Of a stretch of DNA of 34,870 nt, positions 1-8,149 are shown piece after piece. Each line of letters begins with the position of its first letter. Positions within the stretch are counted from its first letter, which is position 1. The translations under genes were made by a program, and so were the position numbers. The DNA comes from Clostridia bacterium. GTDB lineage: Bacteria; Bacillota; Clostridia; Oscillospirales; Acutalibacteraceae. The notes under the pieces are model-generated. The model had not been told where the DNA came from. It saw nothing but the letters and a program-made list of their open reading frames with translations, and did not search any database. The DNA lies in contig JAFQJH010000012.1 in NCBI GenBank assembly GCA_017415025.1, positions 1-34,870 on the forward strand, written 5' to 3'.

Positions 1-254
1 AAAATTCTAAAGATTTTGGTGTAGCAAGGTGTTTTGAGTTGCCGACATACGCGCGTATTTCAAGACGAAAAACGGCTTGATACGCTGAAAGATTTAAATT
101 TTAGGCGTACAGGGTTCGGCTTCCTATACCCTAAGATTTTTTAGATGATTTTTGGATGTTGAGGATGCCGATAGGCTGTCGCCTTTCAAAGCCGAAACGC
201 CGAAAAGCACTGAAAAGACTCGCTTTCGGGCAGGTTCGGTTTACTACCGTCACC
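1..254. other. Non-coding stretch with palindromes, possible structured repeat
   Basis: I see no convincing gene here. The stretch has several self-complementary parts: a perfect 12-base palindrome ATACGCGCGTAT at 47-58, a TCAAG/CTTGA stem at 60-64 and 76-80, and an AGGGT/ACCCT stem at 111-115 and 128-132 followed by a T run. This density suggests a structured RNA or dispersed intergenic repeat, but no family is recognised and there is no second copy in the window. Confidence 0.3.
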
Positions 255-1409
255 CTACAGATAATCTCTGTTAAATCTTTGTCTGAATGTGAGTGAGCCG
301 TCCTTCGCAACGTTGACAACCGTTACGCCCTGAATCCAATCCTTTTCGGGCCAGCCGAGTCTCTCGCCGATGGTGTAGGTATTGTAGCCGTTACACTGTG
401 CATAGACGAGGTAAACTCCCTTATACAGCGCACAGAAATCGTTGATGTGGTCGTGACCCGCAAAAACGGCATTCGTACCGCCGAGCTCGAGAATTGCATC
501 GAAGAGTCCGCTGTTATAGGGTGATGAGCCGACGTCCTCGCGCATTTCGCCGAAGAGGATTTCCGCCTCGCCCGTCGGGATATAGCCGCCGTTGCCGTCA
601 GGCTTTGCAACCTCCTCGTATTCCTTGAGAGGGATATGCATAAGCACCATTGACTTGAACTTTCCGTGCTCGGCTTCAAGCTCCTTTATGCTGTTTTTGT
701 ACCAATCAATCTGACCTTTTTTAATAAAGTCATAGCCCTCCATATCGGCAGGCAGACCGTGCGCCACATTGTGTTCGGGCTCCATATCACGGCCCGAATC
801 GAACATAAAGATGCTCTGCTTTATCGTATTGTCGGCATTCATAATATTAATTTTGAAGTTGCCGTAGCCGAAAAGCGACGGGTCGCCGAACTTTGAAAGA
901 CAGTGCGGGAAGCTTTCAATATTTTTGAGCATAAAGTATTTGTGGAATTCCTTTTCCGCTCTTGCCTCGTGATTGCCGAAGCAGTATGCCCAATAGATAC
1001 CCGTTTTTTCCATAAACTTACCGAACTGAATGCAGTCAAGCTGCTGAAAATCGGTAAGGATTGCATCACCCGTTATAAGCAGAAGGTCGGGCTTTTCCGC
1101 CGCAAGATGCTTTGCAAGCATATCGAGCGACTTTTCAATAAGGTCTTTCTTATTCCATAAATGCAGGTCGGTTGTGACCATTATTTTGAAATTACCGTTA
1201 TCAATTCTGCCCTTTGCATCGTACTTTGCGATGTAGGTAGTGTCGTCGGTTTCTTTTAAAATTCTGACACTGCTGCCGACATATTTCGGCTCAGTCTCAA
1301 ATATATTAGGAACAAGCTTGCCTCCGCCCAACTTTTTAACGGCAGTTTCCGCAGAAATAAAAGCCTTGAAAGTGTTGTGCAGGACAAACGATTTAGCTTC
1401 TCTGAACAA
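255..1409 (-). CDS. Calcineurin-like metallophosphoesterase
   Basis: This is a cytoplasmic-looking phosphoesterase of the calcineurin/purple acid phosphatase superfamily; its substrate is unknown. The metal-binding motifs appear in order: DLHLW (D-x-H), TGDA, GNHE, MHIP and GHDH. No signal peptide is seen. The open frame reaches an ATG at 1430, but a strong AGGAGGGG lies inside that extension and sits five bases before a TTG codon at 1407-1409. The -10 box of its own promoter ends at 1439, so transcription would begin almost on the upstream ATG. I therefore chose the TTG start, which gives about 384 residues. The fold is sure; the substrate and whether it is a phosphodiesterase or a monoesterase are not. 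Confidence 0.85.
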   Translation of the reverse strand: MFREAKSFVLHNTFKAFISAETAVKKLGGGKLVPNIFETEPKYVGSSVRILKETDDTTYIAKYDAKGRIDNGNFKIMVTTDLHLWNKKDLIEKSLDMLAKHLAAEKPDLLLITGDAILTDFQQLDCIQFGKFMEKTGIYWAYCFGNHEARAEKEFHKYFMLKNIESFPHCLSKFGDPSLFGYGNFKINIMNADNTIKQSIFMFDSGRDMEPEHNVAHGLPADMEGYDFIKKGQIDWYKNSIKELEAEHGKFKSMVLMHIPLKEYEEVAKPDGNGGYIPTGEAEILFGEMREDVGSSPYNSGLFDAILELGGTNAVFAGHDHINDFCALYKGVYLVYAQCNGYNTYTIGERLGWPEKDWIQGVTVVNVAKDGSLTFRQRFNRDYL

Positions 1410-1438
1410 AATATCCCCTCCTGAATGCATATAGAAAT

Positions 1439-1467
1439 ATTATACAATTATAATCAAAGCCAGTCAA
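1439..1467 (-). promoter_or_regulatory. Sigma-70-type promoter of the phosphoesterase gene
   Basis: On the minus strand TTGACT (1462-1467) and TATAAT (1439-1444) are separated by 17 bases. The predicted start of transcription is near 1432, which supports the downstream TTG start of the gene. Confidence 0.7.
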
Positions 1468-1516
1468 TGATTTTCACAGAAATTGATACCGCTTTTTCGA
1501 CAGGCTTATTTTTATA

Positions 1517-1545
1517 TTGACATAAAAGAACAAATAGTATAGAAT
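1517..1545 (+). promoter_or_regulatory. Sigma-70-type promoter of the zinc-ribbon gene
   Basis: TTGACA (1517-1522) and TAGAAT (1540-1545) are 17 bases apart. The promoter is divergent from the phosphoesterase promoter and sits just upstream of an AGGGAGGAG ribosome site. Confidence 0.7.
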
Positions 1546-1576
1546 TGAGATACCATATAACAGGGAGGAGACATCT

Positions 1577-1939
1577 ATGGCATATTGCAGAAATTGCGGC
1601 GCAGAAATCCACGATGAAGCAGTTGTGTGCGTTAACTGCGGAGTTGCGGTTGAACTGCCGAAGAAAACGAACCCCAATGATAAGAAAAGCGGAGGCTTTG
1701 CTTTCCTGTGCTTCCTTATCCCCATACTCGGTCTTATTCTTTATCTCGTATGGAAGGATGAATATCCGCTGAAGGCGAAGAGCTGTGCAAAAGGCGCGAT
1801 AGTAGGCGTTGTGCTCGGACTTATCGGCAGCATCATCGGCGGTATACTCGGCGCGGTAATAGGTATGGGAACTATCGCTTACCTTGAAGATCCCGCACTT
1901 TTCGAGTCATACGAATACCTTATGATTAATTTCATATAA
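1577..1939 (+). CDS. Small zinc-ribbon membrane protein
   Basis: The 120-residue protein starts with a zinc ribbon of four cysteines (CRNC near residues 4-7 and CVNC near 19-22, each followed by G). A short polar linker leads to one hydrophobic helix (about 41-57, rich in F, L and I) and a Gly/Ile-rich membrane stretch (about 72-100). Proteins of this layout are common in Clostridia and have no assigned function. The start follows GGGAGGAG with good spacing. The gene is monocistronic, with its own promoter and a strong terminator. Two other proteins at 9985 and 10530 begin with the same kind of ribbon but have different C-terminal parts. Confidence 0.75.
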   Translation: MAYCRNCGAEIHDEAVVCVNCGVAVELPKKTNPNDKKSGGFAFLCFLIPILGLILYLVWKDEYPLKAKSCAKGAIVGVVLGLIGSIIGGILGAVIGMGTIAYLEDPALFESYEYLMINFI

Positions 1940-1949
1940 TCAGCTTTAT

Positions 1950-1987
1950 AGGCTTGCAGAAAAAACTGCAAGCCTTTGTTTTTTTTT
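1950..1987 (+). terminator. Rho-independent terminator
   Basis: A perfect 10-bp stem (1950-1959 with 1966-1975), an A6 loop and a T-rich tail follow the zinc-ribbon gene. Confidence 0.9.
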
Positions 1988-2055
1988 GCAAAAATGAAGA
2001 AAACGATTTATTCGCCGAAGATGTATGTGATACTTCAAGACGGATAAAATGCTTA

Positions 2056-2101
2056 AAAATAAAAATCGGCTTACCGTTAAGTAAGCCGAAATTTTTATTT
2101 T
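2056..2101 (-). terminator. Terminator of the fucose operon
   Basis: A 9-bp stem (2066-2074 with 2081-2089) is flanked by A-rich and T-rich runs on both sides, so it could work in both directions. On the minus strand it closes the fucI operon. Confidence 0.8.
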
Positions 2102-2128
2102 GTTCTTCGCTTCGCGGGGAAGCATCAA

Positions 2129-3928
2129 TTATTTGTAAAGAGGGCCGTAAACCTCGCAAGCCTTAACATCCGCTGCTTCAAGATCCTTTGTGCCGAATGC
2201 ATTCCAGCAAGCGGGACGGAAAATCTTCTCGTCGGGAACGTTGTGGAGTGTTACGGGGATGCGGAGCATTGAGCAGAGTGTGATGATATCTGCACCGATG
2301 TGACCGTAGGAGATTGCACCGTGGTTAGCACCCCAATGATTCATAAGGTCATAAGCTGACTTGAACGGGCCTTCGCCTGTGCAACGCGGTGCGAACCATG
2401 TGCAGGGCCATGTGTAGTCTGTTCTCTTCCAGATTGTGTCTGAAACCTCGTCGGGAAGTGCAACTGTGTAGCCTTCTGCAATCTGAACAACGGGGCCGAG
2501 ACCCTTAACGAGATTGAGACGAATCATAGTTGCGGGCATCTCTGACTTTGTAAGGAAGCGTGAAGAATAGCCTGCGCCGCGGAAATAACCGTTATCAGCA
2601 GGACACCACTCTGTTGCCTTGTTACAAGCGTCGATGTCTTCCTGTGTCATATTGTACCACTCTTTGATAACAGCGTTGCCGTTCTCATCCTTAACCTCAC
2701 CGCAAGCGTCAAGACAGCAAGCACCGGAGTTGATAAGGTGGATAAAGCCGTCTGCTTCCTTTGCCTTACCCTCAAGGTCATAGCCTGTTACGCGCTTAAC
2801 AGCGTCTGTTGACCAATATGTACGAACGTCTGCAAACATCTGTGCTCTGTTTGTAAGCAGCTTCATAAAGAGCATTGAAATGCCGTTGAGAACGTCATTT
2901 TCTGTTGCAAGGATGTACGGCTCACGAGCGCCGTTCCAGTCAAATGATGTATTGCAAAGAGCCTCTGCAAAGTCTGCGTTCGGGTAGAAGTCTGTCCACT
3001 GACGCTGACCCTGGAAGCCTGCTGCGATAGCGTTGTGACCAACCATTTCTTCTTCGCAGCCCTCGGGAAGGTTCTTATTGCCGTTCATAAGGTCCTTGAT
3101 GATAACCATCATCTTGACAACGAATTCCCAATCCTTTTCCTTCTGCTCGTCTGACTTTCTTACGAACTCGGGGTTCTTGTCGAAGCCTTCCTTGCAGTTT
3201 TCCTTTGTCCACTTGAGTGCCTTCTGGAATTCAGCCTCGTCGTAGATGCCTTCTGTCATTCGTCTGATGATTTCTACCTCGTCAACTGACTCAACGCGGA
3301 GACCGAGATACTCCTCGAGGAAGTTCGGGTCGATTGATGAGCCTGCGATACCCATACAGATTGAGCCGATCTGAAGATATGACTTGCCCTTCATTGTTGC
3401 AACTGCAACAGCGGCACGTGCGAAGCGGAGAAGCTTCTCTTCAACGTCTGCGGGAATGTTATCTGATTCGTCAGCCTCCTGAACGTCATGACCGTAGATG
3501 CCGAATGCGGGAAGACCCTTCTGTGCGTGAGCAGCAAGAACTGATGCAAGGTAAACCGCACCCGGACGCTCTGTTGCGTTGAAGCCCCATACGCCCTTGA
3601 TTGTCATCGGATCCATATCCATTGTTTCTGAACCGTAGCACCAGCAGGGAGTAACGGAAAGAGTAATCATAACGCCCTCTTTCTTGAACTTTTCTGCGCA
3701 AGCAGCAGCCTCTGCTACACGGCCGATAGTTGTGTCAGCGATAACAACCTTAACGGGTTCGCCGTTTGAATACTTGAGGTTTTCTTCAAAGAGCTTCTTT
3801 GCAGCCTTTGCCATACCCATTGTCTGGTCCTCAAGACCCTCTCTTACCTTAAGAGGACCTCTTCTGCCGTCGATAACGGGGCGGATACCAATTACGGGAT
3901 AATCGCCGATAAATCTGTTTTCTGCCAT
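2129..3928 (-). CDS. fucI: L-fucose isomerase
   Basis: FucI converts L-fucose to L-fuculose using Mn2+ in the cytoplasm. The 599 residues match the family length (E. coli has 591) and the similarity runs from end to end. The three metal ligands known from the E. coli enzyme (Glu337, Asp361, His528) are present here in [18 protein letters not shown] and HWGANHGA. The family C-terminus YGPLYK is intact. The start follows AAAGGATG. It is the last gene of a minus-strand group with fucU and an FGGY kinase, which are the first steps of fucose breakdown; a fuculose-phosphate aldolase and a transporter are not in the window. The close relative L-arabinose isomerase can be excluded by length and motifs. 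D-arabinose is a known side substrate of this family. Confidence 0.96.
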   Translation of the reverse strand: MAENRFIGDYPVIGIRPVIDGRRGPLKVREGLEDQTMGMAKAAKKLFEENLKYSNGEPVKVVIADTTIGRVAEAAACAEKFKKEGVMITLSVTPCWCYGSETMDMDPMTIKGVWGFNATERPGAVYLASVLAAHAQKGLPAFGIYGHDVQEADESDNIPADVEEKLLRFARAAVAVATMKGKSYLQIGSICMGIAGSSIDPNFLEEYLGLRVESVDEVEIIRRMTEGIYDEAEFQKALKWTKENCKEGFDKNPEFVRKSDEQKEKDWEFVVKMMVIIKDLMNGNKNLPEGCEEEMVGHNAIAAGFQGQRQWTDFYPNADFAEALCNTSFDWNGAREPYILATENDVLNGISMLFMKLLTNRAQMFADVRTYWSTDAVKRVTGYDLEGKAKEADGFIHLINSGACCLDACGEVKDENGNAVIKEWYNMTQEDIDACNKATEWCPADNGYFRGAGYSSRFLTKSEMPATMIRLNLVKGLGPVVQIAEGYTVALPDEVSDTIWKRTDYTWPCTWFAPRCTGEGPFKSAYDLMNHWGANHGAISYGHIGADIITLCSMLRIPVTLHNVPDEKIFRPACWNAFGTKDLEAADVKACEVYGPLYK

Positions 3929-3953
3929 TATAATATCATCCTTTCAGATTAAT

Positions 3954-4466
3954 TTACTTTATTTCAAGCTTTTCAGCTTGGTTGCAATGTTTTTCAATCC
4001 ACACTCTCGGATTATGTTCAATATACTCCCATATTTCTGCATAATCGTTTTCGTTGCGGATTATGTGGTCAAAATAGGACTTTTGCCAGAAAGAAATTTT
4101 TGATTCCTTTGTAACCCATCTTTTCATCTGACCAATTACCCTTGACATCGTAGGGGCGGATATCATCCGCCCGTCCGTTGACGAGATTAAAAGGTGTATG
4201 TGATCTGGCATGATGCTGAATTTATCAACCGAAACATTCTCGTAATGGTCGGGAATATTTCTTATTGCTTTTTCAACAATCAATCCGTATTTTGACAGAT
4301 TGATATTTTTCGGGCGGATAATATCCGCCCCTACGAAATCCCAGAAAATTCTTCTCCTGTCTTTCACACAAACGGTTATGAAATACGCACCTGCTGAAGA
4401 ATAGTTATATTCCTTCAGCCGAATTTTCTTTCGTTTAGGAAAATCGTTTTTATTGTTTATTTCCAT
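3954..4466 (-). CDS. REP-associated tyrosine (Y1) transposase, RAYT type
   Basis: This 170-residue protein belongs to the IS200-like Y1 HUH transposase superfamily, RAYT group, whose members are thought to handle single-stranded REP palindromes. The HUH motif is seen as MPDHIHLL, preceded by the typical AYFITVCVKDRR start region. The tyrosine-containing C-terminal segment (SYFDHIIRNENDYAEIWEYI) fits the catalytic helix. The gene lies five bases after the kinase stop and 25 bases before fucI, so it should be co-transcribed with the fucose genes. No clear ribosome site precedes its ATG, so its translation is probably weak or coupled. Its coding sequence contains two facing REP-like palindromes, encoding VGADIIRP and DGRMISAPT. 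It looks intact. Activity is unproven. Confidence 0.88.
   Translation of the reverse strand: MEINNKNDFPKRKKIRLKEYNYSSAGAYFITVCVKDRRRIFWDFVGADIIRPKNINLSKYGLIVEKAIRNIPDHYENVSVDKFSIMPDHIHLLISSTDGRMISAPTMSRVIGQMKRWVTKESKISFWQKSYFDHIIRNENDYAEIWEYIEHNPRVWIEKHCNQAEKLEIK
4148..4173 (+). repeat. REP-like palindrome, copy 1, inside the RAYT gene
   Basis: GGGCGGAT (4154-4161), a three-base loop and ATCCGCCC (4165-4172) form a perfect stem preceded by TCGTAG. The 26-base unit matches copy 2 at 25 positions and points towards it. It is read in frame by the transposase as DGRMISAPT. Confidence 0.8.
4311..4336 (-). repeat. REP-like palindrome, copy 2, inside the RAYT gene
   Basis: GGGCGGAT (4312-4319), a three-base loop and ATCCGCCC (4323-4330) form the stem. 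The unit is in inverted orientation to copy 1 with 137 bases between them, like a BIME doublet. It encodes VGADIIRP. Confidence 0.8.
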
Positions 4467-4471
4467 AAAAG

Positions 4472-5938
4472 TTATTTCACGATTGCAAGAAAACTACCGT
4501 AAGCCTCTTCCCACTTTTCAACGTCCTTCGGCTCGTAAACCTTGAGTTCGGAGGATGCCGCAACAATTTTTCTTGCCTCGCTTATATTTGCAACTGCATT
4601 GTCGGACATAAGCTGAACTGCAACGTTACCCATAACCGTTGCCTCAATCGGGCCTGCCTTAACCGTGCGGTTGCAGGAATTTGCGGTAAGCTGACAAAGA
4701 AGAGTATCCTTTGTGCCGCCGCCGATAACGTGGATTACGGGGTAATCGCGCTCTGTGCATTCGCAGAGCTTTTCGAACGTGAGCTTATACTTCATTGCAA
4801 GGCTTTCGTAAATGCAACGCATAATCTCGCCGACCGTCTGCGGAACGTACTGTCCTGTCTTTTCGCAGAACTCCTGAACGCGCTTTGGGATATTGCCGTG
4901 AGGCACAAACTCGGGTGCATCGGGGTCGATAAAGCACTTGAACGGTTCTGCCGCAAGAGCCTCTCTCTCAAGGTCAGCGTAGGAATAATCCTCACCCTGT
5001 CTCTGCCACTGACGGCGGCTTTCCTGAATGAGCCACAAGCCGATAATATTTTTAAGGAAGCCGACGGTATCGTCAAATCCGCCCTCGTTTGTGATATTGA
5101 TATTAAGTGAAGTTTCATTTACAATCGGCTTTTCTAGCTCTGTACCGAAAAGTGACCACGTACCGCTCGAAAGGAAAGCGAAATTACCGCTTTCGCACGG
5201 AACGGATGTGATTGCCGACTGTGTATCGTGACCGCAGACTGAAATTACGGGAACGGGCTCAACTCCGCACTCCTCGCAGATTTCGGGAGTAAGTGTTCCG
5301 AGAACCGTTCCGGGCTTTACGAGCGGAGCGAAGATGCTTTCCTTGATACCGAATGCCTCAAGAAGCTCCTTTGACCAGCTTTTTGTCTGTAAATCAATGA
5401 GCTGTGACGTTGATGCGATTGAATATTCCGCACACATCTTGCCCGTGAGCATATATGCAAAAAGGTCGGGCATAAAGAGCATTTTATCCGCACGCTCGAG
5501 CATCCAAGGTCTGTATTTTTTAAGTGAAATAAGCTGATAAATTGTGTTCAGCTCCATAAACTGAATGCCCGTGATGCCGTACTGCTTTTCCTTCGGCATT
5601 GTCTTGAACGATTCCTCAACAAGACCGACCGTTCTTGTATCACGGTAATGAATGGGGTTTTCCATCAGCTTGCCCTCGGCATCAATAAGGCCGAAGTCAA
5701 CGCCCCAGGTGTCAATACCGATGCTGTCAAAGCCGCCTGCCATACGAGCCTTGATGATGCCCTGCTTAATCTCGTGGAAGAGACGAAGCACATCCCAATA
5801 AACCGTACCGCCGACGCTTACGGGGTCATTCGAAAAGCGGTGAACCTCCTCAAGGGTGATTTTCTCACCGTCGAAGCAACCGATAATCGCACGTCCGCTT
5901 GAAGCACCGAAGTCAAACGCAAGAACTCTTTTAGTCAT
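4472..5938 (-). CDS. FGGY-family sugar kinase, rhamnulokinase-like; probably fuculokinase here
   Basis: This cytoplasmic kinase phosphorylates a ketose sugar with ATP. The 488 residues cover both FGGY domains. The N-terminal phosphate-binding loop is FDFGASSGR, followed by GIDTWGVDFGLID, the sugar-contact region; the C-terminal half has CGHDTQSA, LSSGTWSLFG and the ATP-site motif VIGGGTKD. By sequence it resembles RhaB, and automatic annotation would call it rhamnulokinase. Its neighbours are fucU and fucI, with no rhamnose isomerase or rhamnulose-phosphate aldolase nearby, so L-fuculose is the more likely substrate. This substrate is inferred from context only. Its start overlaps the end of fucU by eight bases, which points to translational coupling. 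Confidence 0.9.
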   Translation of the reverse strand: MTKRVLAFDFGASSGRAIIGCFDGEKITLEEVHRFSNDPVSVGGTVYWDVLRLFHEIKQGIIKARMAGGFDSIGIDTWGVDFGLIDAEGKLMENPIHYRDTRTVGLVEESFKTMPKEKQYGITGIQFMELNTIYQLISLKKYRPWMLERADKMLFMPDLFAYMLTGKMCAEYSIASTSQLIDLQTKSWSKELLEAFGIKESIFAPLVKPGTVLGTLTPEICEECGVEPVPVISVCGHDTQSAITSVPCESGNFAFLSSGTWSLFGTELEKPIVNETSLNINITNEGGFDDTVGFLKNIIGLWLIQESRRQWQRQGEDYSYADLEREALAAEPFKCFIDPDAPEFVPHGNIPKRVQEFCEKTGQYVPQTVGEIMRCIYESLAMKYKLTFEKLCECTERDYPVIHVIGGGTKDTLLCQLTANSCNRTVKAGPIEATVMGNVAVQLMSDNAVANISEARKIVAASSELKVYEPKDVEKWEEAYGSFLAIVK

Positions 5939-6359
5939 TGATTACAACACCCTTTTGAAGAATAATGTTTGCATAAATTGCAGTTTCGCCCGTTGCGATG
6001 ATAGCAAAAGCTCCCTTTGCCTTATCGTAAAAATCGAAGCGTTCAACAAGCTCAATGCCCTTTTCGCCCTCGTTCTTTTCGATGATATCCTTGTAAACTG
6101 CCCAGATTTCGGGACGGTTGTCGGGGTCGCCGTTATCCATAAGACCAACGGGATTTTCAACATAAGTGTCAAGGGGCATAAGCTTAAGAATAGCATCAAG
6201 AATCTCGGGCACACCGTGACCGTCACAGCGGATGAGACGCTTTGCATTAGTTGCTGCGGGGAAATTGCCGTCACCGATTACAAGATAATCGCCGTGACCC
6301 ATTTCCATAAGTGTTTTTAAAAGCTCGGGCGAAAGCACCGAGGGAATGTTTTTAAGCAT
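5931..6359 (-). CDS. fucU: L-fucose mutarotase, RbsD/FucU family
   Basis: FucU interconverts the anomers of L-fucose, feeding the isomerase with the right form. The 142-residue protein begins MLKNIPSVLSPELLK and contains MGHGD (the histidine lies in the family active site) and the C-terminal FDFYDKAKGAFAIIATGE, all as in E. coli FucU (140 residues). An in-frame ATG 13 codons upstream exists, but AAGGAGA sits seven bases before the ATG at 6359, so I use that start. It is the first gene of the operon fucU-kinase-RAYT-fucI. A ribose pyranase (RbsD) is the alternative, but the fucI neighbour and the sequence favour fucose. Confidence 0.93.
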   Translation of the reverse strand: MLKNIPSVLSPELLKTLMEMGHGDYLVIGDGNFPAATNAKRLIRCDGHGVPEILDAILKLMPLDTYVENPVGLMDNGDPDNRPEIWAVYKDIIEKNEGEKGIELVERFDFYDKAKGAFAIIATGETAIYANIILQKGVVIND

Positions 6360-6411
6360 AACTATTCTCCTTGTTTTCTGATTTAAAAGGCTAAACATAC
6401 CTATTTAGTGT

Positions 6412-6440
6412 ATTATACAATAACCGTTAATAAAAATAAA
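6412..6440 (-). promoter_or_regulatory. Likely promoter of the fucose operon
   Basis: A consensus TATAAT (6412-6417, minus strand) stands 53 bases upstream of fucU. The -35 at 17-base spacing is poor (TTTATT), which would suit an activator-dependent sugar operon. No operator could be identified. Confidence 0.45.
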
Positions 6441-6449
6441 GTAAATTAC

Positions 6450-6478
6450 TTGAAAAAATTGCATAAATTTGCTTTAAT
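6450..6478 (+). promoter_or_regulatory. Likely promoter of the yifB-like gene
   Basis: TTGAAA (6450-6455) and TTTAAT (6473-6478) with a 17-base spacer lie 28 bases before the ATG. Confidence 0.45.
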
Positions 6479-6505
6479 ATTTTTATCAAAGTTTGAGGTG
6501 ACAGT

Positions 6506-8035
6506 ATGTTTGCGAGGGTAAATAGTTTAGGTATATACGGTATGGAGGTTTTCCCCGTTACCGTTGAAGCGGATATCTCGGGCGGACTTCCGAATTTTAA
6601 TATTGTCGGACTCCCCGACTCTGCCGTACGTGAATCCACAGACAGAGTTCACTCCACAATAAAAAACTGCGGTTTCACCTTTCCCGTCAGCCGTATCACC
6701 GTCAACCTTGCACCCGCTGACAGGAGAAAGGAAGGCCCGATTTACGACCTTGCAATTTTTGTCACCCTTCTGCTCGCATCCGAACAGCTTGACGCGGACA
6801 CAAGCGGCTACGCATTTCTCGGTGAGCTTTCACTCGACGGAAAAATCCGCCACGTCAACGGCGTTCTGCCTATGGTTATCAGTGCGTGTCAGAACGGATT
6901 TCACAGCATTTTTGTCCCTGCCGTGAATGCAAATGAAGCGGCGGTCGTGCAAGGGATCAAGGTTCTGCCCGTTGACAGCGTTATGCAGGTTATCGACCAC
7001 CTGAAGGGCCTTTATAAAATAACACCTGCCGTTCCGCACGAGGAAAACGATGAGGACTCTTACCTCTATATGCCAGATTTTGCGGACGTCAAGGGTCAGT
7101 TTGAGGCAAAGCGTGCACTCGAGGTTGCCGCCGCGGGCGGACACAACACACTGATGATAGGCAGTCCCGGCACGGGCAAGAGTATGCTTGCCAAAAGAAT
7201 ACCGTCCATTCTGCCCTCAATGACCTTTGAGGAAAGTCTTGAAACAACGAAAATATATTCAATCGCGGGCGCACTCAAAGGTAAATCCCGTCTTATAACC
7301 TCACGTCCGTACCGCTCGCCTCACCATACCGTTTCCACTGTCGGACTTTCGGGCGGCGGCGCAATACCGAAGCCGGGCGAACTTTCTCTTGCGCACAACG
7401 GCGTGCTTTTCCTTGACGAGCTGCCCGAATTTTCACGGCAGTCAATGGAGATTATGCGACAGCCTCTCGAGGACGGAAAAATCACAATTTCACGCGCCTC
7501 GGGAACCTCGTGTTATCCGTGCTCGGTTATGCTCGTATGTGCGATGAACCCTTGCCCGTGCGGATATTACGGTCATCCCGTGAGGGACTGTACCTGCCGC
7601 GAGGGTGCGGCATCGCGATACCTTTCGAAGGTCAGCGGCCCGTTGCTCGACAGAATTGATATTCATATCGAGGTACCGCCCGTAGATTTTGACAAACTTT
7701 CCGATACTCACAGAGGTGAGCCCTCGGCGAAGATAAAAGAACGGGTGGAGGCGGCAAGAAAAATTCAGCAGGAAAGACTTAAAGGCACAAATGCAAACTG
7801 CAATGCGCAGATGAATTCAGCAATGACGAGAGAATTCTGCGCTGCAAGCGAACCTGCAATGAAAATGCTGCAAATGGCTTTCGATAAGCTCGGACTCTCC
7901 GCACGTGCTTATGATAAAATCCTGCGCGTCGCAAGAACGATTGCCGACCTTGACGGCTCCGAAATCATCGAGGCAACGCACATCGCCGAAGCAATCCAGT
8001 ACCGCTCCCTCGACAGAAAATTCTGGAATAAATAA
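6506..8035 (+). CDS. YifB/ComM-family Mg-chelatase-like AAA+ ATPase
   Basis: This 509-residue protein matches the full YifB/ComM family. The first 140 residues form the Lon-protease-like ChlI domain (GMEVFPVTVEADISGGLP, NIVGLPDSAVRES). The AAA+ module has Walker A GSPGTGKSMLAKR, Walker B VLFLDELPEF and the family's Cys-rich NPCPCGYYG...CTC segment. The C-terminal helix domain ends in YRSLDRKFW. ComM is a branch-migration helicase that helps integrate DNA during natural transformation in Haemophilus and Vibrio; in Clostridia the role is inferred. GAGGTGA precedes the ATG. It is divergent from the fucose operon and stands alone. Confidence 0.95.
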   Translation: MFARVNSLGIYGMEVFPVTVEADISGGLPNFNIVGLPDSAVRESTDRVHSTIKNCGFTFPVSRITVNLAPADRRKEGPIYDLAIFVTLLLASEQLDADTSGYAFLGELSLDGKIRHVNGVLPMVISACQNGFHSIFVPAVNANEAAVVQGIKVLPVDSVMQVIDHLKGLYKITPAVPHEENDEDSYLYMPDFADVKGQFEAKRALEVAAAGGHNTLMIGSPGTGKSMLAKRIPSILPSMTFEESLETTKIYSIAGALKGKSRLITSRPYRSPHHTVSTVGLSGGGAIPKPGELSLAHNGVLFLDELPEFSRQSMEIMRQPLEDGKITISRASGTSCYPCSVMLVCAMNPCPCGYYGHPVRDCTCREGAASRYLSKVSGPLLDRIDIHIEVPPVDFDKLSDTHRGEPSAKIKERVEAARKIQQERLKGTNANCNAQMNSAMTREFCAASEPAMKMLQMAFDKLGLSARAYDKILRVARTIADLDGSEIIEATHIAEAIQYRSLDRKFWNK

Positions 8036-8063
8036 TTTTTTTGCAGTTGTTATCTCATAGATA

Positions 8064-8117
8064 TTTCCCCTGAAAGGGGAAACGTCGCGTAGCGACAAAG
8101 GGGTGCCCGCAAGGGCA
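8064..8117. repeat. Three consecutive small palindromes before the DUF559 gene
   Basis: Three hairpins follow each other: TTTCCCCT/AGGGGAAA (8064-8071 with 8075-8082), GTCGC/GCGAC (8084-8088 with 8092-8096) and TGCCC/GGGCA (8104-8108 with 8113-8117). The same modules recur in reverse arrangement after the gene. Confidence 0.7.
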
Positions 8118-8149
8118 AGGCACTAACCTGTATAAAGGAGTAAACCTAT

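Noticed and set aside
131-319. 62-codon minus-strand frame overlapping the end of the phosphoesterase gene
   Set aside because: No ribosome site and no family features; it overlaps the conserved end of a real gene.
4148-4336. CRISPR-like repeat pair
   Set aside because: Only two inverted copies in coding sequence, no direct repeats or spacers, no cas gene.
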